Source of the DNA: RGIG1959 sp045604545
GTDB taxonomy: Bacteria > Bacillota > Clostridia > Oscillospirales > Acutalibacteraceae
Assembly (NCBI GenBank): GCA_045604545.1
Contig: JAZUOG010000041.1
Span: 1-24,191 of the forward strand
DNA: 24,191 nucleotides
Reading direction: 5' to 3'
Under the pieces are notes generated by a model. That model had not been told where the DNA came from. It saw nothing but the letters and a program-made list of their open reading frames with translations, and searched no databases. Of this stretch, positions 14,408-21,858 are shown piece after piece; position 1 is the stretch's first letter, and the number at the start of each line of letters is the position of its first letter. Position numbers and translations under genes: made by a program.

Positions 14408-16821
14408 TGATCACGGAATATTTACAAAACCATATTGTCTATCTTGACGGCGGCATGGGAACGCTGTTGCAGGAAAAGGGACTGATGCCCGGTGAACATC
14501 CCGAAAGGTGGAACATCTCCCACCCCGAGGTCATCACCGCGATCCATCGCGCCTATTATGATGCGGGTTCAAATATCGTCAACACCAACACCTTCGGCGC
14601 GAATCTGCTCCACTTTGACGAAGAAGAGCTGACGACCATCGTCAAGGCGGCGGTTGCCAATGCCCGCGCCGCTGCCGCACAAAGCGTCGGCACTCAGCCG
14701 AAATGGGTCGCTCTCGATATCGGACCCAGCGGCAGAATGCTCGCACCCTACGGTGATTTCGATTTTGAAGATGCTGTGGCGATGTTTGGGAAAACCATCG
14801 CCATCGGCGCGTCGTGCGGTGTTGATCTGATTATGATCGAAACGATGAACGACAGCTATGAAACCAAGGCGGGGCTCCTTGCCGCCAAGGAAGCCTGCGA
14901 TCTGCCTGTGTTTGTGTCCAATGCCTACGGCGAGGACGGCAAGCTGATGACGGGGGCGTCTCCCGCGGCGATGGTGGCGATGCTCGAGGGCATGGGGGCT
15001 GACGCGATCGGTGTCAACTGCTCATTAGGCCCGAAAGCACTCAAAGGTGTTGTCGATGACTATCTTCGCTGTGCGTCGGTGCCCGTCCTTGTCAAACCCA
15101 ACGCGGGACTGCCTGTGTCGGTTGACGGCAAGACGGTGTTTGATGTACCCGCCGCGGAATTTGCCGCCGATGTGAAGGAAATGCTTCAATGCGGCGTGCA
15201 TATCGCGGGCGGCTGTTGCGGCACAACGCCCGACTATATCCGTGCGCTCACCGAGACAGCACACGATGTGACACCCGTTCCGCTTTGCGAAAAGCGCATC
15301 ACCGCCGTGTCGTCCTATTCTCACGCCGTCACCTTCGGTGACACGCCGCTTCTCATCGGTGAACGCATCAACCCGACCGGCAAAAAGCGTTTCAAGGAAG
15401 CGCTCAAGGCGGGGGATATTGACTATATTCTCAAAGAAGGTATCGCCCAGCAGGAAAAGGGCGTCCACATTCTCGATGTCAACGTGGGTCTTCCCGATAT
15501 CGACGAGGTGGCGATGCTGAAAACCGCCGTGTGTGAACTGCAGGCGATCATCGACCTGCCGTTGCAGATCGACACTTCCGATGCCGTCGCGATGGAACAG
15601 GCGCTTCGCCGCTACAACGGCAAAGCCCTCATCAACTCGGTCAACGGCAAAAAAGAAAGCATGGACGCGGTGTTTCCGCTTGCCAAAAAGTACGGCGGTG
15701 TGGTGATCGCTCTCACGCTCGACGAAAACGGCATTCCCGCCAAGGCGGAGGATCGCGTGGCGATTGCCCGCCGCATTCTCGAGGTTGCCGCTTCCTACGG
15801 CATCGATAAAACGGACGTGGTGTTTGATCCGCTGGCACTCACGATCAGTGCCGATCAGACAGCGGGAAAGGAAACCCTTCGCGCCGTCCGCATGATCCGC
15901 GACGAGCTCGGTTGTCACACGTCTCTCGGCGTGTCGAACGTGTCGTTCGGTCTGCCGTGCCGTGATGCGGTCAACAGCACCTTCTTCTCGCTGGCACTGT
16001 GGCAAGGCTTGTCCGCCGCCATCATGAATCCCTATTCGCTCGATATGATGAAAGCCTATCACGCGTTTTCGGCGCTTGGCGGCATGGACGACAACTGCGC
16101 GCAGTATGTGGCGTTTGCATCGACACTTCCCGCACAGACAACGGCGACGGCCGCTCCCGCCGCCCAAACGGAAACGGCTTCCGAGCAACGTTCTGCTCTG
16201 CAGACCGCCATCATCAAAGGACTCAAGGATAACGCCGCTTCGGTGACGACGACACTGCTTGAAACGGTGACACCGCTTCAGATCGTTCAGGAAGAGATCA
16301 TTCCCGCACTGGATATTGTCGGTGTGGGCTTTGAAAACAAAACCGTCTATCTGCCGCAGCTGCTCATGAGCGCCGAAAGCGCCAAGGCGGCGTTTGAGGT
16401 GATCAAGGCGTCGATGCCCGAAGGACAAGCCGCCGATAAATGCGATTTTGTCATCGCCACCGTCAAAGGGGATATTCACGATATCGGCAAAAACATCGTC
16501 AAACTCCTTCTTGAAAATTACGGGTTTGCCGTTTACGACCTCGGACGCGATGTGCCGCCTGAGACGGTGGTTGACAAGGTCGTCTCTCTTCACGCACCGC
16601 TCGTCGGTCTCTCTGCGTTGATGACGACCACCGTTCCTGCGATGGAGGAAACGATCCGTCAGTTGCGTGAACGTGCGCCGTGGTGCAAGGTCGTGGTCGG
16701 CGGCGCGGTGCTCAATCGCGAATATGCCGATGCCATCGGTGCCGATCATTATGCTAAAGACGCGATGGAAACCGTGCGTTATGCCGAAACGGTCGACCGC
16801 GTTTTAAAAGAGTCTCTGTAA
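14404..16821 (+). CDS. metH: Cobalamin-dependent methionine synthase lacking the activation domain
   Basis: An 805-aa enzyme that transfers the methyl group of 5-methyl-THF via cobalamin to homocysteine. Domains: homocysteine methyltransferase (about 1-290) with zinc ligands C206, C271 and C272; pterin-binding domain (about 312-565); B12 cap (about 595-672); B12-binding domain (about 680-800) with GDIHDIGKN (689-697), H692 being the lower axial cobalt ligand, and GGA (766-768). A Thr/Ala linker (about 576-595) precedes the cap. E. coli MetH is about 1,227 aa; the missing part matches the protein encoded just upstream. The ATG at 14404 overlaps the previous stop; the next ATG (14407) is 8 bases from AGGAGG and may be the real start. 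Confidence 0.95.
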   Translation: MMITEYLQNHIVYLDGGMGTLLQEKGLMPGEHPERWNISHPEVITAIHRAYYDAGSNIVNTNTFGANLLHFDEEELTTIVKAAVANARAAAAQSVGTQPKWVALDIGPSGRMLAPYGDFDFEDAVAMFGKTIAIGASCGVDLIMIETMNDSYETKAGLLAAKEACDLPVFVSNAYGEDGKLMTGASPAAMVAMLEGMGADAIGVNCSLGPKALKGVVDDYLRCASVPVLVKPNAGLPVSVDGKTVFDVPAAEFAADVKEMLQCGVHIAGGCCGTTPDYIRALTETAHDVTPVPLCEKRITAVSSYSHAVTFGDTPLLIGERINPTGKKRFKEALKAGDIDYILKEGIAQQEKGVHILDVNVGLPDIDEVAMLKTAVCELQAIIDLPLQIDTSDAVAMEQALRRYNGKALINSVNGKKESMDAVFPLAKKYGGVVIALTLDENGIPAKAEDRVAIARRILEVAASYGIDKTDVVFDPLALTISADQTAGKETLRAVRMIRDELGCHTSLGVSNVSFGLPCRDAVNSTFFSLALWQGLSAAIMNPYSLDMMKAYHAFSALGGMDDNCAQYVAFASTLPAQTTATAAPAAQTETASEQRSALQTAIIKGLKDNAASVTTTLLETVTPLQIVQEEIIPALDIVGVGFENKTVYLPQLLMSAESAKAAFEVIKASMPEGQAADKCDFVIATVKGDIHDIGKNIVKLLLENYGFAVYDLGRDVPPETVVDKVVSLHAPLVGLSALMTTTVPAMEETIRQLRERAPWCKVVVGGAVLNREYADAIGADHYAKDAMETVRYAETVDRVLKESL

Positions 16822-16823
16822 CC

Positions 16824-16858
16824 AAAAAAGCCGCCCGCTTTTTCAGCGGACGGCTTTT
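16824..16858. terminator. Bidirectional terminator after metH
   Basis: The arm AAAAGCCG-C-CCGCT pairs with AGCGG-A-CGGCTTTT around a short T-rich loop, with one internal C/A mismatch, an A-run before and Ts after. It also suits the convergent minus-strand gene ending at 16875. Confidence 0.85.
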
Positions 16859-16874
16859 ATCATATGGGGGAAAG

Positions 16875-17288
16875 TCATGTGTGACGAATGGTTCGTGTTT
16901 TGCATTTCGGACATCCGACATTGATCTCGCCGCGCCCTTTGGGAACGCGAATGATCGATCGGCAGGTTTTGCATTTGAAGTAGGTATGCGTTTTGCGCTC
17001 CTTGAACATCCGCTTTCTCAGACGGAACCATTTGCGGATACCTTCGGTTCTGCGAAGATACCGCTCCCGTTCGATGCGGCGCTTTTCGATGTTGCGGGAA
17101 TAGGTGCGAAACAGCGACCAAATGAGAAGCACCATGCCGATTAAGTCAACGAAGGGAATGAATAAACCCACGACATACAGGATCAGCGCGGTGATCATCA
17201 GTGCTCTTGACAGCTCGTCAACGCCGTAACGCCCGTACATAAACCGCGCCATCGTCACAGCAAAGCGTTGCAGTAATCCGCGAAACAT
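16875..17288 (-). CDS. Small membrane protein with C-terminal zinc ribbon
   Basis: A 137-aa protein with two adjacent hydrophobic helices (about residues 27-42 and 44-61), a strongly basic Arg/Lys/Glu-rich stretch (62-100) and a zinc ribbon with C106-x2-C109 and C126-x2-C129. It is a conserved-hypothetical type found in clostridia; its role is unknown. Nucleic-acid or protein binding at the inner membrane face is an inference from the basic stretch and ribbon. AGGAGG lies 8 bases upstream of the ATG. A promoter-like TATACT (17319-17314) precedes it. Confidence 0.75.
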   Translation of the reverse strand: MFRGLLQRFAVTMARFMYGRYGVDELSRALMITALILYVVGLFIPFVDLIGMVLLIWSLFRTYSRNIEKRRIERERYLRRTEGIRKWFRLRKRMFKERKTHTYFKCKTCRSIIRVPKGRGEINVGCPKCKTRTIRHT

Positions 17289-17313
17289 GGGTCATTCCTC
17301 CTTTTCGGTATCA

Positions 17314-17344
17314 GTATAGCCCCATTTATCGGAAAAGTGGCAAA
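17314..17344 (-). promoter_or_regulatory. Probable promoter of the zinc-ribbon protein gene
   Basis: On the minus strand TATACT is preceded by a TTGCCA with a long 19-base spacer. The 12-base string TATACTGATACC is identical to that in the tag promoter. The spacing is suboptimal, so the -35 assignment is weak. Confidence 0.5.
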
Positions 17345-17378
17345 CAAATCAAGTCGGCAGTGTAAAGGAATTGTGAAT

Positions 17379-17984
17379 TTACAAAACACCTTGCGCAACG
17401 AGATAGTCTCTGAGTGCCGCGGCATCGCCGTTGAAATGATAGGTAACAAGCCCCGCCTGTTTCGCACCGTCGATGTTCAGCGCGCTGTCATCAATGAACA
17501 GCGTTTCGTGCGGCTTGCTGCCGCAAAGCGTACAGGCATATTCAAAAATATCCGCGTGCGGTTTGGTCATGCCGCATACCGCCGAAAACACGCACGGTTC
17601 AACGTGCGCCAGAATTGGAATTTCGTGGGCATGATCGGCGAAATACTGCGAGATGTTGGACAAAAGCGCGGGACGGAAGCCGTGCTCGCAAAGCTCCTCA
17701 ACGAGTGCTTTCATGCCGTTGATCTCGGGAAGCATATAGATCCAGTTATAAAATATCTCGGCGGCGATCTCCTTCAGATGAGCGGGGAGACGGTCTTTGG
17801 CGGCAGTGATCGCTTCCTCGTCAGTCATGGTACCTGCATCGAGTTTATCCCAGTACAGTCTGTCGAACAGCACTGTTTCCATCGTTTCGATATCCTTCGG
17901 ATCGTGCAGATACCGACAGCACATCATGTGCGGATCAAATTTCACAAGCACCTGCCCGAAATCAAAAATCACCTGCTTGATCAT
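17379..17984 (-). CDS. HAD-superfamily hydrolase (HAD-IA, YihX-like)
   Basis: A 201-aa haloacid-dehalogenase-like hydrolase, probably a small-molecule phosphatase. Motif I is VIFDFGQVL with nucleophile D8; the usual second Asp is Gly, as in the DFG/DLG-type subgroup that includes E. coli YihX. Motif II is LLSNIS, motif III uses the Lys of MTKPHADIF, and motif IV is FIDDS. A helical cap lies at about residues 15-85. The ATG at 17984 is chosen because AAAGGAG is 8 bases upstream; an 11-residue extension would run over that site. Substrate unknown. No strong terminator is visible downstream. Confidence 0.85.
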   Translation of the reverse strand: MIKQVIFDFGQVLVKFDPHMMCCRYLHDPKDIETMETVLFDRLYWDKLDAGTMTDEEAITAAKDRLPAHLKEIAAEIFYNWIYMLPEINGMKALVEELCEHGFRPALLSNISQYFADHAHEIPILAHVEPCVFSAVCGMTKPHADIFEYACTLCGSKPHETLFIDDSALNIDGAKQAGLVTYHFNGDAAALRDYLVAQGVL

Positions 17985-18017
17985 GATGCTCACTCCTTTG
18001 CCGTTGTATGTATCCAC

Positions 18018-18046
18018 ATTGTAACAAATCGCAGGATACTTGTCAA
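18018..18046 (-). promoter_or_regulatory. Sigma-A promoter of the HAD hydrolase gene
   Basis: On the minus strand TTGACA (18046-18041) and TACAAT (18023-18018) have a 17-base spacer. It is divergent from the XRE operon promoter at 18092. Confidence 0.9.
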
Positions 18047-18091
18047 CGAAAGCGGGAATGTCGGTTTTTTATAATAAAATGCAATATATAC

Positions 18092-18120
18092 TTGACATTT
18101 AGTTGTAAATGTATTACTAT
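18092..18120 (+). promoter_or_regulatory. Promoter and embedded operator of the XRE operon
   Basis: TTGACA (18092-18097) and TACTAT (18115-18120) have a 17-base spacer. A perfect inverted repeat fills the spacer and overlaps the -35: ACATTTA (18095-18101), GTTG, TAAATGT (18106-18112). An 18-bp palindrome between the boxes in front of a gene for an HTH repressor is the usual layout for autoregulation; binding by this regulator is inferred. Confidence 0.75.
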
Positions 18121-18138
18121 TTGCTTGGGAGGTGCGAC

Positions 18139-18345
18139 ATGAAAAACAAACGCTTGAAGATTGCAAGGGTCGAAAACGATCTGTCGCAGGATGATCTGGC
18201 AAAGGCTGTCGGTGTCACACGCCAAACGATCGGTGCGATCGAAAACGGAAGCTATAACCCGACGTTAAAATTGTGCGTCGCCATTTGCAAAGCGACGGGG
18301 AAAACACTCAATGACTTGTTCTGGGAGGACGACGACAATGGATGA
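18139..18345 (+). CDS. XRE-family helix-turn-helix transcriptional regulator
   Basis: A 68-aa single-domain Cro/CI-type repressor. The HTH reads LSQDDLAKAVGVTRQTIGAI (about residues 15-34), followed by ENGSYNPTLKLCVAICKATG, a common arrangement in small YozG-like clostridial regulators. GGAGGT lies 5 bases upstream of the ATG at 18139. Its gene overlaps the next by eight bases. A palindrome in its promoter is the likely target. The paired membrane proteins suggest it controls a small envelope-related operon, but the inducing signal is unknown. Confidence 0.92.
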   Translation: MKNKRLKIARVENDLSQDDLAKAVGVTRQTIGAIENGSYNPTLKLCVAICKATGKTLNDLFWEDDDNG

Positions 18346-18874
18346 AAGACAAAAATCAATTCTGGTGAAAGCACAGGCGATCGCAGGCGGCTTTTTGATG
18401 CTGTGTGTGGTTGCGTCGCTTGTGTATGATATCGTCACAACGGGCGATGCGGGTTGGGAGCTTTGGGCGCTCATCGGCACGGCGCTGGTGATGCTGATCG
18501 CGCGGCGGGTGATGGGGGATGTGGAAGCCCCCAAGGACATCTTCAACCGCCCTCTTCCGACGGGCGATTCCAAAGAAGACCGTCGCCGCCGTAAAATCGA
18601 TTATGCCGTGCAGAGCGTGTTGTTTGCCGCTGTTGTCGCCGCTATGGATGTGGTACTCATCGGCTTCGGTAAGGACGAAGTGACCGACATGGAGCTGACG
18701 AAGCTGCTGTTCCCGTCACTCGGTCATGTGACGACCGTGGTCGTCACCGCCGTGATCGCGTTTGTGACCATGTTTGTGATATCGTATGCGGTGGAGTATC
18801 TTGTCAACGAATGCTATGTTGTCAAGACCTACAACCGCATGCTCAAAGAGCTGGAAGATGAGGACGAAGCATGA
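18338..18874 (+). CDS. Four-helix membrane protein of an XRE-linked family (DUF6773-like)
   Basis: A 178-aa protein with four hydrophobic segments (about residues 10-32, 40-57, 90-112 and 128-155) and a conserved-looking soluble stretch DIFNRPLPTGDSKEDRR (about 67-83). The combination with an XRE regulator is familiar from clostridial genomes, and I tentatively associate it with DUF6773 from memory. Its function is unknown. The ATG at 18338 has GGGAGG nine bases upstream and lies inside the end of the regulator gene; a longer frame from 18311 is not supported by a ribosome binding site. Its stop overlaps the next start (ATGA). Confidence 0.8.
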   Translation: MDERQKSILVKAQAIAGGFLMLCVVASLVYDIVTTGDAGWELWALIGTALVMLIARRVMGDVEAPKDIFNRPLPTGDSKEDRRRRKIDYAVQSVLFAAVVAAMDVVLIGFGKDEVTDMELTKLLFPSLGHVTTVVVTAVIAFVTMFVISYAVEYLVNECYVVKTYNRMLKELEDEDEA

Positions 18875-19266
18875 ACGGTGATATGATTATCGGTTGGGTG
18901 ATTTACATTGTCCTGTTTGTGTTCGGCGTCCTGTGTATCGCCATGCCGTTCGTCAAACGCCGCCGCACCGATCGACAGATCGCGGAGGAATGGGAGGAAG
19001 ACGGCGAAGAACCGCCGCTGACCGAACGTCATGTGTATGTTCTCGAAACCTATGTGGTGTCTGAAGTCGTGGGTATCAAGATGCCCAAGCACAGAAACAT
19101 CTTCAACGTTACCGTCCGGTTTGATGACGGAACGACGGAGATTATTGAGGTTGACGAAGCGGTGTATGCCTCGATTCGTCCCGACACAAGCGGCACGCTC
19201 GCCTTTGTCGGCAACCGTGTGTATGGTTATTGCGAAGACGGCAGTGAGGAAACTGTTGATTGTTAG
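18871..19266 (+). CDS. Membrane-anchored DUF2500-like protein
   Basis: A 131-aa protein with one N-terminal transmembrane helix (about residues 5-27), a positive KRRR stop-transfer segment, an acidic stretch and a beta-rich soluble domain (about 52-130). The pattern of an FNVTVRFDDGTTEIIEV strand pair followed by a Gly-containing turn and FVGNRVYGY resembles DUF2500 (E. coli YhhM). Role unknown. It is the last gene of the operon; its start overlaps the previous stop by four bases. Confidence 0.75.
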   Translation: MNGDMIIGWVIYIVLFVFGVLCIAMPFVKRRRTDRQIAEEWEEDGEEPPLTERHVYVLETYVVSEVVGIKMPKHRNIFNVTVRFDDGTTEIIEVDEAVYASIRPDTSGTLAFVGNRVYGYCEDGSEETVDC

Positions 19267-19298
19267 CGGTGAAAAACGAGCGAAGCAAATGCCACAAC

Positions 19299-19355
19299 AA
19301 AAAAACGCACAAACGTCCCAACATGACATAAGATGTTGGTGTTTGTGCGTTTTTT
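19299..19355. terminator. Long bidirectional terminator between convergent genes
   Basis: A 15-bp perfect outer stem (19300-19314 with 19341-19355) runs from an A-run through ACGCACAAAC and its complement to a T-run. It is extended by CCAACAT/ATGTTGG across a small internal loop. It serves the XRE operon and the minus-strand lipoprotein gene. Confidence 0.92.
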
Positions 19356-19365
19356 GTGTAAGTTG

Positions 19366-19836
19366 TCAGTATGGTAAATCGGTCAGGAATTCGCGGTCCG
19401 CAACATATCCATAGAAAGAAAACTTGCCGGATAGTTGCAGATTTCTTCCGTTCAGGCGAATGGTAATGGTTTCTGTATACGCATCATTGTCGGCTGAATA
19501 TGCCAAATGAAGGTTGACAGTTTCTTCGTCAATAATTTCCCAAGAGGTGTAGTCCCATGAGGTGGTTTCGCCGTCATCAAAATCCGACATCAGGCTCGAC
19601 ATGAATCGGGGGGAGACTTCCAAATGGTCGTTGAAAAAACGGAATGTGTCTTCTCGCTTGATGCTTTCTCCGTCCATGTACAAATAGTAAGTAGTGCCAT
19701 CGAGGTATCGGTTGACTTTGTTAAGCAGGGTGGACTTCTGCTTTTCAGAGAGGGAATTCCCCGAACACCCGAACATAGAAAGCGTCAAAACAAAAACAAG
19801 GATTATCGCGCCGACTCGAATGAATTTGGTTTTCAT
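19366..19836 (-). CDS. Putative small lipoprotein
   Basis: A 156-aa exported protein. MKTKFIR and a hydrophobic core are followed by SMFGC, giving C24 as the probable lipidated residue. The remainder is a beta-rich globular domain with alternating charged and aromatic residues and no recognised motif. The ribosome binding site AGGGAGAG precedes the ATG by about 6 bases. It lies 48 bases downstream of the YwaF-like gene with no terminator between, so the two are probably cotranscribed. Confidence 0.75.
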   Translation of the reverse strand: MKTKFIRVGAIILVFVLTLSMFGCSGNSLSEKQKSTLLNKVNRYLDGTTYYLYMDGESIKREDTFRFFNDHLEVSPRFMSSLMSDFDDGETTSWDYTSWEIIDEETVNLHLAYSADNDAYTETITIRLNGRNLQLSGKFSFYGYVADREFLTDLPY

Positions 19837-19884
19837 AATATACTCTCCCTACTATGCTGAAAATCGATAACTCTCCATAGCGCT

Positions 19885-20652
19885 TTATTTTGTATATCGG
19901 CGGCGTACAAGGAAAAAGATACCGTAAAACGCACAGATATACAGAAGGAACAGCGCAACTACGCTAAGCGGATACAGCACCGCATGGCCGCCGAGGAGGT
20001 TGTAAAGAATGTCATACGGCGTTCCGTCTCCCCGCATCAGGAACATATAGTTATAGTCGATGCACACATTGGCGATGTAGGCCGCCGTGCAGAAGGATAA
20101 CAGCACGCCGAAGGTGATGAGGATATTCCGTTTTTTCATGCTCGCCATGCCGACAATCATGATGTACAGTGCGGTAAAACCTGAGATGCAATGGGTGATA
20201 CCCGACACCACATTGTCAAACGACAATACGGGATAGGAAGCATAGTTGTTTCCGGCGGCATACGTGCCGAGCACTGCCCCGAGCACACCGAATATGCTCA
20301 CAAAATCCAGTGCCGCTTCTTTGAGGCGTCCTTTGGCAAAAGCGGCAAGCGGAATGGTGATGAGCTGAATACTGCACAAAAACAGCGGTAACTCATAGAT
20401 CCATGCCATCGGATCGTTGCCGCGTATGCAAAAGATCGCGATTTTGAACAGCTCTGCCGCATCAATGGCGATCGCCGAGACGATCAGCACCTTGTTTTTG
20501 GCTTTGTCTGATGCTGGGCGGTTTTTCCTGCCGAGGATGACGGCGAGCGCGACCATGACCACCATCAGACAACTCACAAAGGTCAGATGCTGCCACGAAA
20601 AATACCCCTCCGCCGCGCGGGTATATCCCCCGAATCCGAAAAATTCTCTCAT
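19885..20652 (-). CDS. YwaF/TMEM164-like integral membrane protein
   Basis: A 255-aa protein with about seven hydrophobic helices. The N-terminal FFGFGG, SWQHL (19-23), ELPLFLCSIQL and YPVLSF patterns suggest the YwaF/TP0381 family (TIGR02206), related to eukaryotic TMEM164. Bacterial members are uncharacterised; TMEM164 has been linked to phospholipid acyl transfer, but that function should not be assumed here. The start at 20652 has only a weak AGGTG site about 12 bases upstream. Alternatively it is an unrelated polytopic protein. Confidence 0.65.
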   Translation of the reverse strand: MREFFGFGGYTRAAEGYFSWQHLTFVSCLMVVMVALAVILGRKNRPASDKAKNKVLIVSAIAIDAAELFKIAIFCIRGNDPMAWIYELPLFLCSIQLITIPLAAFAKGRLKEAALDFVSIFGVLGAVLGTYAAGNNYASYPVLSFDNVVSGITHCISGFTALYIMIVGMASMKKRNILITFGVLLSFCTAAYIANVCIDYNYMFLMRGDGTPYDILYNLLGGHAVLYPLSVVALFLLYICAFYGIFFLVRRRYTK

Positions 20653-20687
20653 TGTCGGTTACACCTGCTTTTGTCGTTCTTGACTAT

Positions 20688-20716
20688 AGCATAGCAGATA
20701 TTGTCGAATAAAGCAA
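20688..20716 (-). promoter_or_regulatory. Promoter of the YwaF-like gene
   Basis: On the minus strand TTGCTT (20716-20711) and TATGCT (20693-20688) have a 17-base spacer, about 35 bases upstream of the ATG. Confidence 0.65.
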
Positions 20717-20731
20717 GGTGTTGTCGAAATC

Positions 20732-20762
20732 AAAAAGAGAGTGCGTCATGCACCCTCTTTTT
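20732..20762 (-). terminator. Terminator of the MBOAT operon
   Basis: On the minus strand AAAAAGAGGGTGC pairs with GCACTCTCTTTTT (one G-T wobble) around a five-base loop, ending in five Ts. It lies just after the stop of the SGNH-like gene. Confidence 0.88.
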
Positions 20763-20784
20763 GATTTGCGGTAAGAAATGGTTA

Positions 20785-21846
20785 TTAAGAGAATATGGAT
20801 TCATAGTCATATTCGGTATAAAACGAATATACGGATTGAAAATACTCGTTACAATTCTCTTTTGTTAACAGAAATTCCTCATTTTTCATACACTGCAGAA
20901 TCTTTGAATTGGTTTTTTCATTGTAATGAGCATGGTCTTTATAATTGTTCAGATCACACACTGTTTCAAAGTCAGAGACAAAGGAGTACAAGTGAATGTT
21001 ATCGTACTCAAGCATCATGTTGGCGGCAAGTTCCAGGGCGGCAATTTGGCGCTCAAGTGTGCCCTCGCGGTGCAAGGAATCCCAATATATGATGCTGTTT
21101 TGAGGAAAAAATAAATAGAATTGAATGTCGGGGTTTTCGGCTACGGTTTGCAAAACATTTTGCTCGATCATTGCACGAATATGTTCCCGGTCTTTATCTG
21201 TAAACGCTTGGGAAGGTGCGATTTCTTCCCGACGGTTGTATTGGGAGAGTACAACATCTTTTCCGAATGTGTTCAGATCATTCCAGCTGGCATATTCATC
21301 CATTGTGGTAGAGGGCTCGTTGAGAATCGTTTGTAAAGCTACCGGTATGGAATGAAGTAACAGTGTGTCTTTATTGAAAATATACTGCACATCATTCCAC
21401 ACGTTGTCGTCATACAAATAGTCAGGATACCCCTCGTAGCCCCAGTAATCTTTATCATTCCAGATATATCCTAGGTCCAAATTGCGGACTATCAGTTTCA
21501 GATCGGGTTGGTATTCAATGGCACGTTTTATAAATTGATCAATTTCCAGATAGGATGCGCCGGAAAACGGCACTTTGACTGATGTTACACCAAATAATTG
21601 ATCAAGTTCGGAGGGCTTGAAGTTTTCGCTCATTGACGTACCGGTGATCATGGCATTGTACGAGAAGTTTCGTGCGATTCCATCGTTGCAATAGCGTTCA
21701 TCGCTTTTTCGTATGGTGTATCGTTGTTGTTCAAAAGGTGCGTGGTAGTGGAAGAACGGATCAAACAGAATTGTGAAACCGCCTGCCAGAATCAATAAAG
21801 CCAATGTGAAGCACAGCATAAAAACGCCCATTTTTTTGAATGACAT
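20785..21846 (-). CDS. Membrane-anchored SGNH/AlgX-like protein, partner of the MBOAT acyltransferase
   Basis: A 353-aa protein with an uncleaved N-terminal helix (about residues 6-28) and an extracellular domain. GTS at 69-71 (TGTSMSENF) is placed like the SGNH catalytic Ser, and DHAHYN (304-309) supplies the DxxH-type Asp/His, as in AlgX/AlgJ, DltD or PatB-type partners of MBOAT proteins. It probably passes an acyl group to, or positions it on, a cell-surface polymer. Its gene follows the MBOAT gene by 12 bases with a good AAGGAG site. The region is visibly more AT-rich than the rest of the window. The acceptor polymer is unknown. Confidence 0.8.
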   Translation of the reverse strand: MSFKKMGVFMLCFTLALLILAGGFTILFDPFFHYHAPFEQQRYTIRKSDERYCNDGIARNFSYNAMITGTSMSENFKPSELDQLFGVTSVKVPFSGASYLEIDQFIKRAIEYQPDLKLIVRNLDLGYIWNDKDYWGYEGYPDYLYDDNVWNDVQYIFNKDTLLLHSIPVALQTILNEPSTTMDEYASWNDLNTFGKDVVLSQYNRREEIAPSQAFTDKDREHIRAMIEQNVLQTVAENPDIQFYLFFPQNSIIYWDSLHREGTLERQIAALELAANMMLEYDNIHLYSFVSDFETVCDLNNYKDHAHYNEKTNSKILQCMKNEEFLLTKENCNEYFQSVYSFYTEYDYESIFS

Positions 21847-21858
21847 ATTGAATGCTCC

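Noticed and set aside
15025..16749. A 574-codon minus-strand open frame inside metH
   Set aside because: It is antisense to conserved MetH domains. Its His/Arg/Asp-rich composition reflects the codon bias of metH on the opposite strand.
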